Under the pieces are notes generated by a model. That model had not been told where the DNA came from. It saw only the letters and a program-made list of their open reading frames with translations, and did not search any database. This document shows, piece after piece, positions 26,922 to 37,135 of a stretch of DNA of 64,000 nt. Numbering within the stretch: the first letter of the stretch is position 1; the number at the start of each line of letters is the position of its first letter. The DNA is from Collybia mongolica (Eukaryota > Basidiomycota > Agaricomycetes > Agaricales > Clitocybaceae). The position numbers were made by a program, and so were the translations under genes. Location of the stretch: contig JAAXNY010000004.1 of NCBI GenBank assembly GCA_013420905.1, forward strand, positions 2,294,001 through 2,358,000. The letters run 5' to 3'.

Positions 26922-27600
26922 ATGCCTAAACGAAAGTCTTATAATGAAGAAGAGGGGGAGGCTGTGGGGAATGAGCTCACCAGTGATAACCCAGACTATA
27001 CTGACTCAGAAGAGTTAGGCGACGAAAAGCCCCTTGTGGCACGTAGCAGCCGAACGCGGAAAGTAGGTTCTTTTCAGCCACTCTTTCGTGCTCTCATGTG
27101 ATGCACCCAAACTCATGCAGAAAGCAAAGTCTGTAAGAGCCGAAGATAAATCCGATGTAGGCGAACCTCTCGCAAAGCAATCAAAGACAGGTGACGCCAA
27201 AAAAATCGAACCCAGTGTATGCTGAAATCCGTATCTAATTACCACTGTCCAATTCTCATACTATCGTGTCATTGCAAATAGAAAAACACCCTATATTCGG
27301 GCTCAGGAGGGGTGGTAAAATCGACCCCCGACGGAGAGAAATACATTGAGCTTGGCAAGAAAAAACGCGTCACCGTCCGCATTTTCAAGGGTACCCCATT
27401 AATTGACATTCGGGAGTTCTATACGGATGCAAATGGCGCAGATAAGCCAGGGAAGAAAGGGTTGTCCCTTGGAATTGATCAGGTATGCCAATGACCTCTT
27501 CCTTCTTGGCCACTGAGGTCGAGATTATTGCAAATAGTGGGAGACATTGAAGACAGGCACAAAGGCAATCGATGAGCTCTTAGCAACACTCAACAAATAA
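26922..27600 (+). CDS. SUB1: Transcriptional coactivator p15/PC4 (Sub1)
   Basis: Single-stranded-DNA-binding coactivator of RNA polymerase II, nuclear. ATG 26922 opens MPKRKSYNEEEGEAVGNE. The N-terminal half is acidic, serine-rich and lysine-rich, spread over short exons to about 27215 (KAKSVRAEDKSDVGEPLAK; KQSKTGDAKKIEPS). The PC4 domain follows an intron at about 27280: TPDGEKYIELGKKKRVTVRI, then FKGTPLIDIREFYTDANG, KPGKKGLSLGIDQ and, after the last intron, WETLKTGTKAIDELLATLNK up to TAA 27598-27600. The beta-strand and helix motifs of the family are complete. About 160 residues. It is convergent with the ABC1 kinase gene, whose stop is 220 bp downstream. Confidence 0.93.
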
Positions 27601-27819
27601 TATCAAAGGTTATCGGATTGTATTGCACCAATGCTTTGATATCGTTGTTCGTACGAGTATGGCATTTATGTATTATAAACCATTACAGAAATGTGATCAA
27701 GTAAAGTAACTCTCCCGAAAGTTGACTTACGAGTGAACAGTTGGTTGACACCCTCTGTACCACCCCCCCCCCTCCCCTTTTTTGAGAGCCATGGAGGGAG
27801 ATAGTGTGATGAGGCTCCA

Positions 27820-30285
27820 CTAGTATGTTAAACCTGCTGCAGCTCTATGCGCACCATCAAAGCCCTTCGCCCACATGCCATGTATCCATGCTCTGGACTT
27901 TACGCCATACGCTTGAAGATCCATCAACGTCTCGGCGATGATTAATCGAGTGTATGATTTTTCGAATCGCCTGGAGCACTCGACTTCAGTCAAGCATAGG
28001 GGTGGTCATGGTAGACAAACAAACCACCAGCACAAGAAATACTCGCATAGAAGCCCAAGCGACAGCAGCCCCCTCTCCCGCATTGTGTCGATTAAACGTT
28101 TACGATCATCTTGCCAGACAGCAAATGTACAATATTTAGCAGTTATGAGAAATATTCGAACCTGTTTTCGGATACTATGTTAGAACTCGGGATGGCAAAG
28201 CATAGTACAGCGTACATTGGAATGTGTTGTCATCAAGGCATGGTCCAGACTCCTGTTTTAAGGGCATCTGAGCCGTCAGATATGAGCATGCATGAATGTG
28301 CGCCAATACCGTGTCAAATCATTCAGCTTTAACACCATCAACACCCTACGAGGAACTCGGCGCAATACATCAAATACTGATAACAGCAGACCCTCTCGAG
28401 ATATGACAGCTTTGCGAATTGCTTCCATTTCTTCTTCTGATTGTGGCATCATATCAATCATACTTGATGCACGCCTGAATGTAGTATCCTCTGGTTCATC
28501 ATCCCAAGTCCCTTCTAACGCCGCTCGACCAGTGAGTGCAGCCTCAAAAACTGGATACTAGAAAACCCGAGTCAGCATCACCTGAGGCGCAAACTCGTAA
28601 AATGGCCTACAAGATCGGAACCAACATTCCCAACTAATTCTGCATACTTTCTTCGATCAAGACTTGTAGCAGGGGAAGCAGGTGCAATCAGCGATAACCA
28701 GAGCTTGCTATAATTGACCCGCAACTGATGATCCATATCGAAATACAGACCATGATCCAGGAGAACGATTTCGAAATTATAAGGTGATTTAGATGTCAAC
28801 GAGGCTGGTCGTATAAGAAGGTTTCCTTTAAAAGCGAGGATAGCAGTCAGTTCATTTGGGGCTGTACAATATACTCACCAGGGTGGGGATCCTAATTATT
28901 TTTGAAATAATATTAACAGGCACGTTCTTGAACAATACAAAGACTCACAGCATGGAACCATCCATTTATGAATACCATTTGATTAAATATTCGAGACAAC
29001 TCTAGCGCTACCTTGTTGCGGTCGATGTTAGCATCTGCAAGGTACTTCAAATCGTCCACCCGTCCTCCTTGTATGTATTCCATAATGAGGACCCTTTTAG
29101 TAGCGTTGATCACCTCCGGTATATACAGTGATGTCCTTTTGCCGGCAAATTCGTATATTGTTCTCTCAGCGTTCTGAGCTTCGTGAACAAAGTCCATCTC
29201 TTTGGGCAGATTGGTTCGCATTTCTTCCTGAACGGAGGGAAGTAAATAGTAGGACTTAAACTCGGAGAAAAGTAAACGAACTCCTAACCAAGTAAACTCA
29301 AATTCTGGAAACCAGTATTTTATCCAGCCTTGGCAAAGGAATTCAGAAAAATGTTTATAGGGAATAGCAGGTTCCTGACCTAACGTAACTTCAACCATCT
29401 CCATATCAATGTCACAGAATTCGACCAGGTGAGGGTGTTGAAGCTGGGAAATAAGTGTCGAAAATTAAAGGACGTATAATTAGTCAAGTCAGCCCACCTT
29501 AACTGCAACTTGACGACCAGTATCCCTATGACGTCCTATATGTACTTGAGCCAAGCTTGCTACCCCGATAGGATTCGGATCGAATTCGAGAAAGTATTCA
29601 GATATTGGTGTCCCCATGTCCGTAAGAAAGAGGCCTTCAACGTCTTGATAAGGCGTCGGTTCACACCGATCCTGTAAAGGCCGCATGGTACTCGTCCACT
29701 CCACCGGAAGCATGATTAATGAAGCCATATGTTGTCCCATCTTGATGAAAACACCTATGGAGGGAAGGAAGAAGCCGTCATTTATGAAAACACGACAACG
29801 ACTTTTCGATGACACACCTCCATTGGCTAACAGTGCCTTTAACACCCTCTTAGCACTCCGTGTATGACACTCCGAATAAGCTCGCAGCCTTTCTTCTTCA
29901 GAATAATAGCTATGGGCAAATGTTTTCTTATAATCGACCGCTCCTAGAATAGTAGCACCTTGTGTTCAAAATTTGGTCAGTTAGTCCGCTCCCATGTAAT
30001 GAGTATTGATTCTCTACCTGCAACCCTCGAACAGCGCACCATCGCAAGGACCGAATGTCTGAATGGCTGTGAGTTTTCGAAAGCAATCCAGTTTGTTCCC
30101 CCGAGAAATACAAGCGCTCCTGAGTAAACAATCCATGATGAAGGGTTTCGTCGTAAACCTTTCGAAGAATTTAATGGACGTCTGGCTACCCTGAAATGCC
30201 TACTCAAGTAGGATGCTTTTGAACTGAAAAATGAGAACTGCAGATGGCGTCTACAGGACAGCCATTCGCGGTGAGGTAAGGGCAT
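27820..30285 (-). CDS. ABC1/ADCK (UbiB) atypical kinase, Mcp2/ADCK1 type, mitochondrial
   Basis: Atypical protein-kinase-like ATPase of mitochondria; the Mcp2/ADCK1 branch is linked to lipid homeostasis. ATG 30285 starts MPLPHREWLSCRRHLQFSFF, an Arg-rich presequence, followed by one hydrophobic segment (WIVYSGALVFLGGTNWIAF). The UbiB hallmark KxGQ occurs in FIKMGQHMASL (near 29735). The alanine-rich-loop equivalent is PIGVASLAQVHIG, then VAVKV. EEMRTNLPKEMDFVHEAQNA and VLIMEYIQGGRVDD follow. The catalytic block FHADPHPGNLL is split by an intron near 28890-28950, and the metal-binding LLDHG is near 28750. The C-terminal exons (RSLDHALMTTHSNVRIFL; TAKYCTFAVWQDDRKRL; SYTRLIIAETLMDLQAYG) reach TAG at 27820. 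About 640 residues, apparently intact. Earlier stops near 28006 and 28278 are intronic in this reading. Confidence 0.92.
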
Positions 30286-32068
30286 GGAATCAAACGATAC
30301 GTTGTGCAAAGTCAGGGTTTACTTTTTTGCTCGTCCGCTTTAGGATAGATAATGATTACACTGATGTCATCGAGTTCTTCAAACTGTGGTAACAAGCAAA
30401 TAGTATGATATAAACTGGGGCCCGATTAATGATTGATGAGCGTCGATAGTCGATGTCTGAGCTAGACAAACTTGCAATTCTGGCTCAGTTCGTAGTTCAC
30501 GGGCACCACCCATGGTATCATCTCGAGGATGATGCGTTAAAATTGGAGTACAGTACGTCGGCTAGATCTGGTTCCAGGCAACCAAGAGACCCCAGGCAGC
30601 AAGTTGAGGATCTTGAGATAAGAACCGTGAGATGTATAGAAAATATCAGGGGGGAATTTCATTGACAATCAGAAACCTCATATTAACCCCACCATCTAGC
30701 AGTGTTCACCTCATTCCTGTACTCCACCATAGCACATCTATGATAAGGTCACTTTCAAGAGTATAATACCGTGGAAATGGATGATGCCAGACCGTGGGGC
30801 GATCCAGCATCGTCAGTGGAGAGGAGAGGTCGTTTCGCCACGTCCCTTCTGGTACTTCCAAGAATTTAGCCTTCCCAGTCTTTCGGATAAGAAGGAATTA
30901 ATTCTGTTGACGCGATACGGACGAGGTTGGCCGTCACACATTTCCTGCACCGTATCACGGTAAAGTCGACAACAATTTGAATTTGATTGCGGGGACTTTT
31001 TTTTTCTTGGGTGTTCACGGATGGGTGAAGGTAGACCGGTGACCGATCCCCTATGAGGCAAATTGCAAGCAACGGTTATATCGAGGTATCGCCTCTTTTA
31101 TAACGGGTGGTTACGAGTCTAGGGTGAAGGCATGGCGTGAAAGTTGGTGCTTATACCTGTATGTCTCCGAGAGGTATCCGTTCTATTTTTGAAACTTACT
31201 ATGACCTCCAAAACACACATTGCCTGTAACATTCTACAAGGACAGAAGCAATTCCCCACCTCCGGCTGCAGGTGTACACCACAATTCCACGATGAGGAAA
31301 CCCACTGTAATTGTATCCCCAACGGACCTGTTAGTAGAAATCGGTCATTCGCATCCAAAGCCTCGTGGTGAGATAGTCATAAGAGCTACTCAATAATGAG
31401 TTGCTAATTTTGAAGGTAGGTTTGCTTACCTGTCTCTGCAACGGTGGTACATGCTATATCTTGTTACCTTATCCATGTCAGCTGATTCGCCTTGCTGCAG
31501 TCGGGGGCTGCAATAGCTTGATGTCAGATGGAGACAATAAAGCCAACCTCAGGCTAAACAACTAGATAAAGTCGAAATCTGGGGTGTATCGGCCTCATTG
31601 GTATAGCAAGTACAGAACGCGTCTGAATTCGACAAATTGGACTGTCCAACCTGAGTTCGACTTGAAAACTGATAAAAAACCATGATGACTCCCAAGAGAA
31701 GACCAATGAAGGACCCGTCGACAATTAGTAGACGGCTCTGGTCCAAAGGTTTGTCAGCCTTACTTTGTGCTGTCCTTCGGCTTGGAATGATTCTGTGAGA
31801 TACTTTATAATTATAACAGGTTCGAGTGTTGAGGATGCATAGCAAAGGATGAACCTATGGGACCTAAACCTCCGCAATCTCATTATATATCGGAACTCTG
31901 GGTCACTGTCGATATTTGATCCAAGTACTCTGCCACTTGTTGGGATGTAAAGGTATGAAGACGGTGTTTAAAGGGGTATATGTGGTAGTAACTGAAAAAG
32001 GTTCTCCAATCACCATCAATAGTGCACTGGAATTTGGTTCTTGTGACTAATTGTGGCTCTTGTAATCT
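30286..32068. other. Gene-poor 1.8-kb stretch, no supported gene
   Basis: Between the kinase gene and the Tc1/mariner element. Only short ORFs occur. Two deserve mention. A plus-strand ORF at 31144-31371 is cysteine-containing (ACNILQGQKQFPTSGCRCTP). A minus-strand ORF at 31549-31845 has one hydrophobic span (LLIVDGSFIGLLLGVIMVFY). Neither has a convincing gene structure or a recognisable family. They may be decayed accessory genes. Confidence 0.4.
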
Positions 32069-32070
32069 TA

Positions 32071-32145
32071 CAGGTGTTTCGGTAAAGCTTGTCCCACGTG
32101 CGTTTGAGCGTTTTTTTAATAAAATAAATACAAAAAATACAAAAA
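32071..32145 (+). repeat. Left 75-bp terminal inverted repeat
   Basis: Identical over 75 bases to the reverse complement of 33965-34039. The outer part is unique-looking; the inner part is A/T-rich with AATACAAAAAATACAAAAA. A TA dinucleotide directly precedes it. Confidence 0.93.
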
Positions 32146-32185
32146 ATCGACGGGCGTCGTTCACGACGTACAACACCCTAGAACC

Positions 32186-32997
32186 ATGGTATTTCGGCGT
32201 ATAAGTGCTGATATGAAGCAGCGTATACTCCAGCTTGTTGACGAAGGGTGGCAGATCGATGATGTTGCGGCAATCTTTGGTGTCTCGGTTAAAAGCATTC
32301 GACGCTGGGAGGAGAATTACATTACACACGGCAGCGTTTGTCCACCCAACATCCTTCAAGGTCGACCACGTATACTGAATGCAGCAGCTGTCGACGGTCT
32401 TTTCAACTTGCTCCATGAAACACCTGCTCTGTATCTTGATGAGATTCAAGAGTGGTTACTCCTTTTCCACAACAAAGCAATCTCAAGAACTGCTTTACAC
32501 GATAATCTGCAAGATCTTGGGCTTCAACACCAAATTCTACAAAAGGCAGCCTCTGAACGAGATGATGCAGAGAGGTCTGAGTGGATGTACCATGTAATGG
32601 ACAATTATCAGGCAGATTAGATGATTATTCTTGATGAGTCGAGTAAGGATGGCAAGACACTACTGCGCAAGTATGGACGAGCCCCTCATGGTATAGCTCC
32701 TGTGCTACATACATCCCTGAATCGAGGAGTACGGTATAGCATCTTGCCAGCTCTTACACTAGATGGTTACATTGCAGTCCGTGTCATTGAAGGTTCCATT
32801 GATGGTGCAGAATTCTATGACTTTGTCCTCAATGACCTGGTGAGTCAGCTATCTACCAATGTGTTCATTGGCATCCTAACATGACTGGTCATTAGGTTCC
32901 CATAATGAATCCCTTTCCAGGACCTCAGAGTGTCATTGTTCTTGATAACTGCCGCACTCATAAAAGTCATCTCATTAATGAGGAGATGGTCCAGTGG
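32186..32997 (+). pseudogene. Tc1/mariner-like transposase, stop-broken and truncated
   Basis: ATG 32186 opens MVFRRISADMKQRILQLVDE, a helix-turn-helix DNA-binding region (DDVAAIFGVSVKSIRRWEEN) followed by a second one (PALYLDEIQEWL; ISRTALHDNLQ). The catalytic core begins at about 32620 (IILDESSKDGKTLLRKYG, first Asp), continues with YSILPALTLDGYIAVRV, and after a short intron (32840-32895) gives VIVLDNCRTHKSHLI with the second Asp. A TAG at 32618-32620 interrupts the frame where relatives have Gln just before the first catalytic strand. After about 32997 homology ends and antisense sequence of another gene begins, so the third acidic residue is absent. The copy cannot encode a working transposase. 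Confidence 0.85.
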
Positions 32998-33906
32998 TAT
33001 GCCTACTGTATCAGAGATTTCGTGTTGCAAGTCTTCCCATGTCATTTTGCGTGTCAAGGTGAATGGCCCTCACACATCTGGCTTCTGTGCAACTAGCTTG
33101 TCACCCTTACTTGTCCTACCTCGTACAAGCTTGTGAGGAATTGCAATTTCAATGTAGACAGCAACGTGAAAGCTGCGAGATTTGGCTGACACCAGGATTT
33201 TCTCTTTCCTGGGTCGGCCACGAGGTCGTTTGACTGGTGAAGCATGAACCTCATCATCGCTGGTGCAAGAACCTGCATAGGTGCGCGGCTTCTTGTTTTG
33301 ACGTTCGCGTGATTTCTCAGAGTGTCGCTTTCGATTGTGAGGTGGCTTGGATGATTGGGAGGAGTGGTTTTGGTGGGTGGAATCCAGCAACGGTCCACGA
33401 CGAGCAGGTGGTGGAAGGGGTAGCTCATCATCTGAGCTATCAGAGTCTGGGTGTTTGTGAGATTTGCGCTTGGATGTGGTCCTCACACCTTGTTGCAAAC
33501 ATGTTTCCAAAATATGCATGAGCAACTCATGGTTGGATGACTCTGAATTCTGCTCTTGCTGTTTTGTTTTCTTAGCAGGTATGCAGATCTTGAGTTTGGC
33601 CTGGGTTGCTGCAGCACGTCGCGCTTCTTCTGCACACCTCTCAATTATGTACAACTTTGCCGAAAATCGTACACACTTACCCTTAATAATTGGATCTGTC
33701 TCACTTTCTTCCTCTACTTCCTGCTCATCCATGATAGACCACCCCCTAACGACCTCAGGGTCAGCACCTTTGTCGCTGAGTTGTTCGACGTCGCTCGAGT
33801 GGGTCTCTGCCTGCAAAACTGGCAGATCGTCAGAGTCTTCATCATTTTCGGCCAGATTTTCGGATAACGGATAGTCCAGCCCTTCGTCCGACCCATAGTC
33901 AGACAT
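32998..33906 (-). pseudogene. Antisense nuclear-type gene fragment with AT-hook, carried in the transposon
   Basis: ATG 33906, 59 bp inside the right repeat, opens an acidic N-terminus (MSDYGSDEGLDYPLSE). A basic Ser-rich middle (TSKRKSHKHPDSDSSDDE) and an AT-hook-like motif (KRPRGRPRKEK, near 33200-33230) follow. A stop at 33070-33072 ends this 278-codon reading. The same frame continues after the stop with GPFTLTRKMTWEDLQHEISD, which looks like the continuation of one domain; the stop could be a CGA to TGA change. The fragment then runs into the transposase fragment in antisense. It could be a captured host gene or a second gene native to this transposon family. The function is unknown; nuclear DNA binding is inferred only from composition. 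Confidence 0.6.
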
Positions 33907-33964
33907 TCTAGAGTGCCAAAAGAGCGTGGAGAGGCGTAGGGCCTGTATTGAGGGAGTGTAGGTA

Positions 33965-34039
33965 TTTTTGTATTTTTTGTATTTATTTTATTAAAAAAAC
34001 GCTCAAACGCACGTGGGACAAGCTTTACCGAAACACCTG
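33965..34039 (-). repeat. Right 75-bp terminal inverted repeat
   Basis: Perfect inverted copy of 32071-32145, followed by TA at 34040-34041. No mismatch was seen over 75 bases. Confidence 0.93.
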
Positions 34040-34222
34040 TACTTACCGTCAACCTCTTATATCCAATACTGTCAACTTGTTCCTTTATGCATATGTGCGT
34101 TCGAAAAACAACCAGAGATTGTCCACCCCCGGTCAGCCACCCAATATAATATATAGTGTCAGTTGCGTAGATGATCATTGAAAACTCTTCGTCCCGCATT
34201 TTTCCACCGTCTACTTTCAATC

Positions 34223-35107
34223 ATGCGTAAAGCATACATCCTTGCGTCTACTCTAGCCCTTTTCACCTGGGGCATCAACAAAGTGCATGCGTTTCCCAGT
34301 CCATCCCCCCCATTACCTACCGCTGCTACTATTAATCGTCGTCAAAGTTCCTTTCGTGACATCCATCTAGACAGCCGCCAAATCCGAAACGCAGACTACT
34401 CATCCAACAACTCTTCTCCCCCTAGCCTTAATACCAAATCTGAGCAAGAAACAACCCCCAATTCGCAAACGCATCCACCAACGACTCAAGGTACCTCATC
34501 AGCCCCCCAGACCGCCGAGTCTAAAGACGGAAAAATTAAAGCTGCACGAAGCATTAGGGTAGAAAGGCGACACAGCGACCTGGGGCGCAATCTCCCGTTA
34601 TTTGTTGATGCCCATGTTGCTGAAAACATGGCCCCCGTTCTGGATGGTGTTTGGAAGAGCAGCATGGAACGCAAGCAGAGACGGCGTCTTGCCCCCGGAG
34701 AGCCCGTCGACACGCTCACAGCTACCAACCATTTAGATTCTAGGCAAAGCTATATCACTCGGGCACCGAGTAAAATCGATGGCAGTTGGTGGAAGAAAAG
34801 GCAAGAGGCGATCTACAACGTCAATCGCTCACCCTCGCTGTTCGATGATATTGCCAGGGCACCAAAAGTTAGTCGTGCCGAAGGAAAGAAGCGGAACGGT
34901 CGTGGAGCATCGCTCAATGACTCTGTGCCTGATAAAGATACAACTGTTCCTTCCTTAGCGACGAAGCCCAGCACTGTTTTCTTAAGAATGTTCCGGGAGC
35001 CAGGGACCCCTCAGCATGTTGCAAGCCGTTCAGTGCAATGGTCCGACCGCGATGCGAATTTTATGGATGTATGGAACAAGCTGGCTCAACCCAATACTGC
35101 CAACTGA
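34223..35107 (+). CDS. Secreted protein of unknown function, rich in dibasic sites
   Basis: ATG 34223 starts MRKAYILASTLALFTWGINK, with a hydrophobic core and a probable signal-peptidase site after VHA (about residue 24). The mature part, about 270 residues, is hydrophilic, rich in Ser, Pro, Arg and Lys, and has no cysteine cluster and no recognised domain. Dibasic sites of Kex2 type recur (INRRQ, ERRHS, WKKRQ, KKRNGR). The short motif HLDSRQ occurs twice (near 34365 and 34730). The first ATG in frame was used; the longer open frame to 34178 has no ATG. A single exon ends at TGA 35105-35107. The Tc1/mariner element ends only 183 bp upstream, so its promoter may be altered. It may be a precursor of secreted peptides or an effector-like protein; this is inference. 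Confidence 0.7.
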   Translation: MRKAYILASTLALFTWGINKVHAFPSPSPPLPTAATINRRQSSFRDIHLDSRQIRNADYSSNNSSPPSLNTKSEQETTPNSQTHPPTTQGTSSAPQTAESKDGKIKAARSIRVERRHSDLGRNLPLFVDAHVAENMAPVLDGVWKSSMERKQRRRLAPGEPVDTLTATNHLDSRQSYITRAPSKIDGSWWKKRQEAIYNVNRSPSLFDDIARAPKVSRAEGKKRNGRGASLNDSVPDKDTTVPSLATKPSTVFLRMFREPGTPQHVASRSVQWSDRDANFMDVWNKLAQPNTAN

Positions 35108-35905
35108 TCTATCTAGACTCAATTTTGGTAAAATTTCAACATATCAGAACACCATGTTAGTCATGCCTTATTATATTTCTATGTCCCGATGTCTACTCCT
35201 TCATAATTTATTATTTGGGTTGCCTGAAATTATTAGGCTGTTCCGGATCCGCCACCTCCCTTTCGCGAGTGTTGATATGTGATTTCACGCCAAAGCGTTT
35301 CAATCCCCTTCAGGGTTCCCAACTCAATTGTCTCACCGGAAGCGAGTCATATACAGTAGTCAGAACAACATCGGATTCGCCCAACCGTCCAGCCTTCCTA
35401 AAGTAGAACAAGTCATCAGTTGGCCACCCCAATCTCGTTCTCGTGTCGTGCAAACATCACCATACGAAAACCGGTTGTTTCTTGAATAATGATACATCAG
35501 AGTAATTCTACAACTCAGTGCTCACGAATATTTTGTTGAGCCTTGGCTAATTTTTTTTGTTGTGCCGTGGCTCCACGCACATTGGGGTGGCTTTTCCAGC
35601 TTATTGGCAGAGCCTGTGGAGTTGAGATCATCTTGAACCTCGCTTGGTCTACAAAATATTGAGATGCAGAGCTCTGCATACTCCACAGAGAACAAAGTTC
35701 AAGTGTAATGTCATGGTGACTAGTAATGACTTGTACGGGGAAACAAGATTGGAGTTGTCAATCGCCAGAGTGGAACGACGTGCAGGGCTTGTATCACGGT
35801 AAACGTCGATAGTTGGGGTAACTATGTATTGACTGACCTTAACGGGAAAATAAAATTCAATATTTGAATAATGTGAAGTAAACGTTAGGGAAGAACGAAG
35901 GATCA
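35108..35905. other. Intergenic, no supported gene
   Basis: About 800 bp between the 3' ends of two convergent secreted-protein genes. Only short ORFs are present (for example 35215-35406 plus and 35649-35918 minus), without domains. It presumably contains both 3' untranslated regions. Confidence 0.4.
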
Positions 35906-36382
35906 TCAGAATGCACACATCCAGCCAGGCTCAAGTTGGCGGCATCTGTAAGAAATTTGAAAACTGGTACCAAAATAAAAGGGATACTCTTACATCCCAC
36001 CAACATCGGGCAATATAGGTCCACAGCATGTCCAGTCGCCAGTTTTTGGACCTAATGACGGAAGAATTAGTACACGTTAGAATTTGGGAGGGTGGGGGGA
36101 GCAGATACGTACATTCCAGCTAGGAGAGTAATGATGTACCTAAATAAATAGATTTATAGATATCGGTGGAAGCACTCACCCCTTTAAGTCCGCCTGGGTA
36201 GTTTCGAAATTTTTGTAGTTAGGGGCACTAGTAAGTTTTAGTGCATCGACGGGACGTTGGTCATACTCACAGTGAAATACAGTTTCTGTTGCTTGGGGGT
36301 CTGGACTCGGAGCCGCGAAGCCCAAATTGGCAACCTGCATCAACACGAACACAGCAGCAGCGAGCAGAGTGTTTTTGAGCAT
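35906..36382 (-). CDS. Small secreted protein candidate, exon structure partly unresolved
   Basis: Minus-strand ATG 36382 gives MLKNTLLAAAVFVLMQVANL, then GFAAPSPDPQATETVFHC, a clear signal peptide with cleavage after GFA or FAA. The first exon is open to about 36180 (SAPNYKNFETTQADLKG). Candidate downstream exons, with GT/AG borders near 36178, 36113, 36055 and 35985, can be read as TGDWTCCGPILPDVGG and then ICRQLEPGWMCAF with TGA at 35906-35908. That would give a cysteine-containing C-terminus. I could not join all exons in one consistent phase, so the middle is uncertain and the gene may be broken. Small cysteine-rich secreted proteins are common in agaricomycetes. No function is assigned. 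Confidence 0.45.
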
Positions 36383-37135
36383 AGTTTTGAAGCGAGTGGT
36401 TTCGGGGAATTTGAGATGATAGGCTCGAAGTCGAGTCCAACCTCCGAGTCGTATTTATGGATATCTATTCAGGGAGGATACTGAGGTGATCATCGCCATG
36501 TCAAATTTCTTTCAGCCAAAAGAACGATGACTGAGGTTTTATTCGCTTGACTGCTTTACCCTGGTGGGGTATTTTGCTCAAGAGTGTGTCAAATGACTGG
36601 GCCGTGAGTATTGTGTAGCTTCGAGGGCACCTGAGGTGGAACTTACAAGAGATATAATATTTCTCGGTGTTTCTTGGCTTGATTTCAGTAGTATATTACT
36701 GTGTCCAAATGTGACATACATGGGCACGGAGCTGCACGGCGACGCAAACACAAGTCAGATGAGGCACCCTAGGCCCTGGTAAGATAGGGATCTATTGCAT
36801 ATCATCCAACATAGTGTCGAAACCATGATCAAGGCCGCCGCATTTGACTTCATTGCGAATCTGACTTTGATTAAAATGGATCCGGGGAGCCCACATGTGT
36901 GGGGATTCGAGCAGGCTGGACGGTAAAAACTTGCTACATTGATTGTGATGATAACCAGAGCACAGACAAACTATGCAAAGAGATAAAAATACACTTCTTC
37001 AAGGTTGGGGTTGTATATGTACTATCTCGTGGGTGCGAGAGGGTCAAGAAAGGAAAGGAATTAGGGAGTACGTTGTGTTAGTCGGCGGGAAGACTAGATG
37101 GGGGATATACAGTACATCGTGGGAACGGGAGATAT
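36383..37135. other. Intergenic, no supported gene
   Basis: About 750 bp holding the promoter of the small secreted protein candidate (minus strand) and the 3' region of PRM1 (minus strand). Only 60-75 codon chance ORFs are seen. Confidence 0.4.

Larger units (their letters stand above)
32071..34039 (+). mobile_element. Non-autonomous Tc1/mariner-type transposon with an antisense gene fragment
   Basis: A 1,969-bp insertion bounded by identical 75-bp terminal inverted repeats that begin CAGGTGTTTCGGTAAAGCTT. It is flanked by TA on both sides (32069-32070 and 34040-34041), the target duplication of the Tc1/mariner superfamily. The left half carries the N-terminal two thirds of a DDE transposase on the plus strand. 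The sequence then switches at about 32997 to a different gene read on the minus strand, whose ATG lies just inside the right repeat. The third catalytic acidic residue region of the transposase is therefore missing. The perfect repeats suggest a recent insertion, mobilised in trans. Confidence 0.88.

Noticed and set aside
31883..32449. 188-codon minus-strand ORF as a gene
   Set aside because: It runs through the terminal repeat and lies antisense to the transposase fragment. It has no domain.
32845..33057. 70-codon minus-strand ORF spanning the chimera junction
   Set aside because: It fuses the antisense gene fragment to the reverse strand of the transposase and reflects the junction, not a gene.
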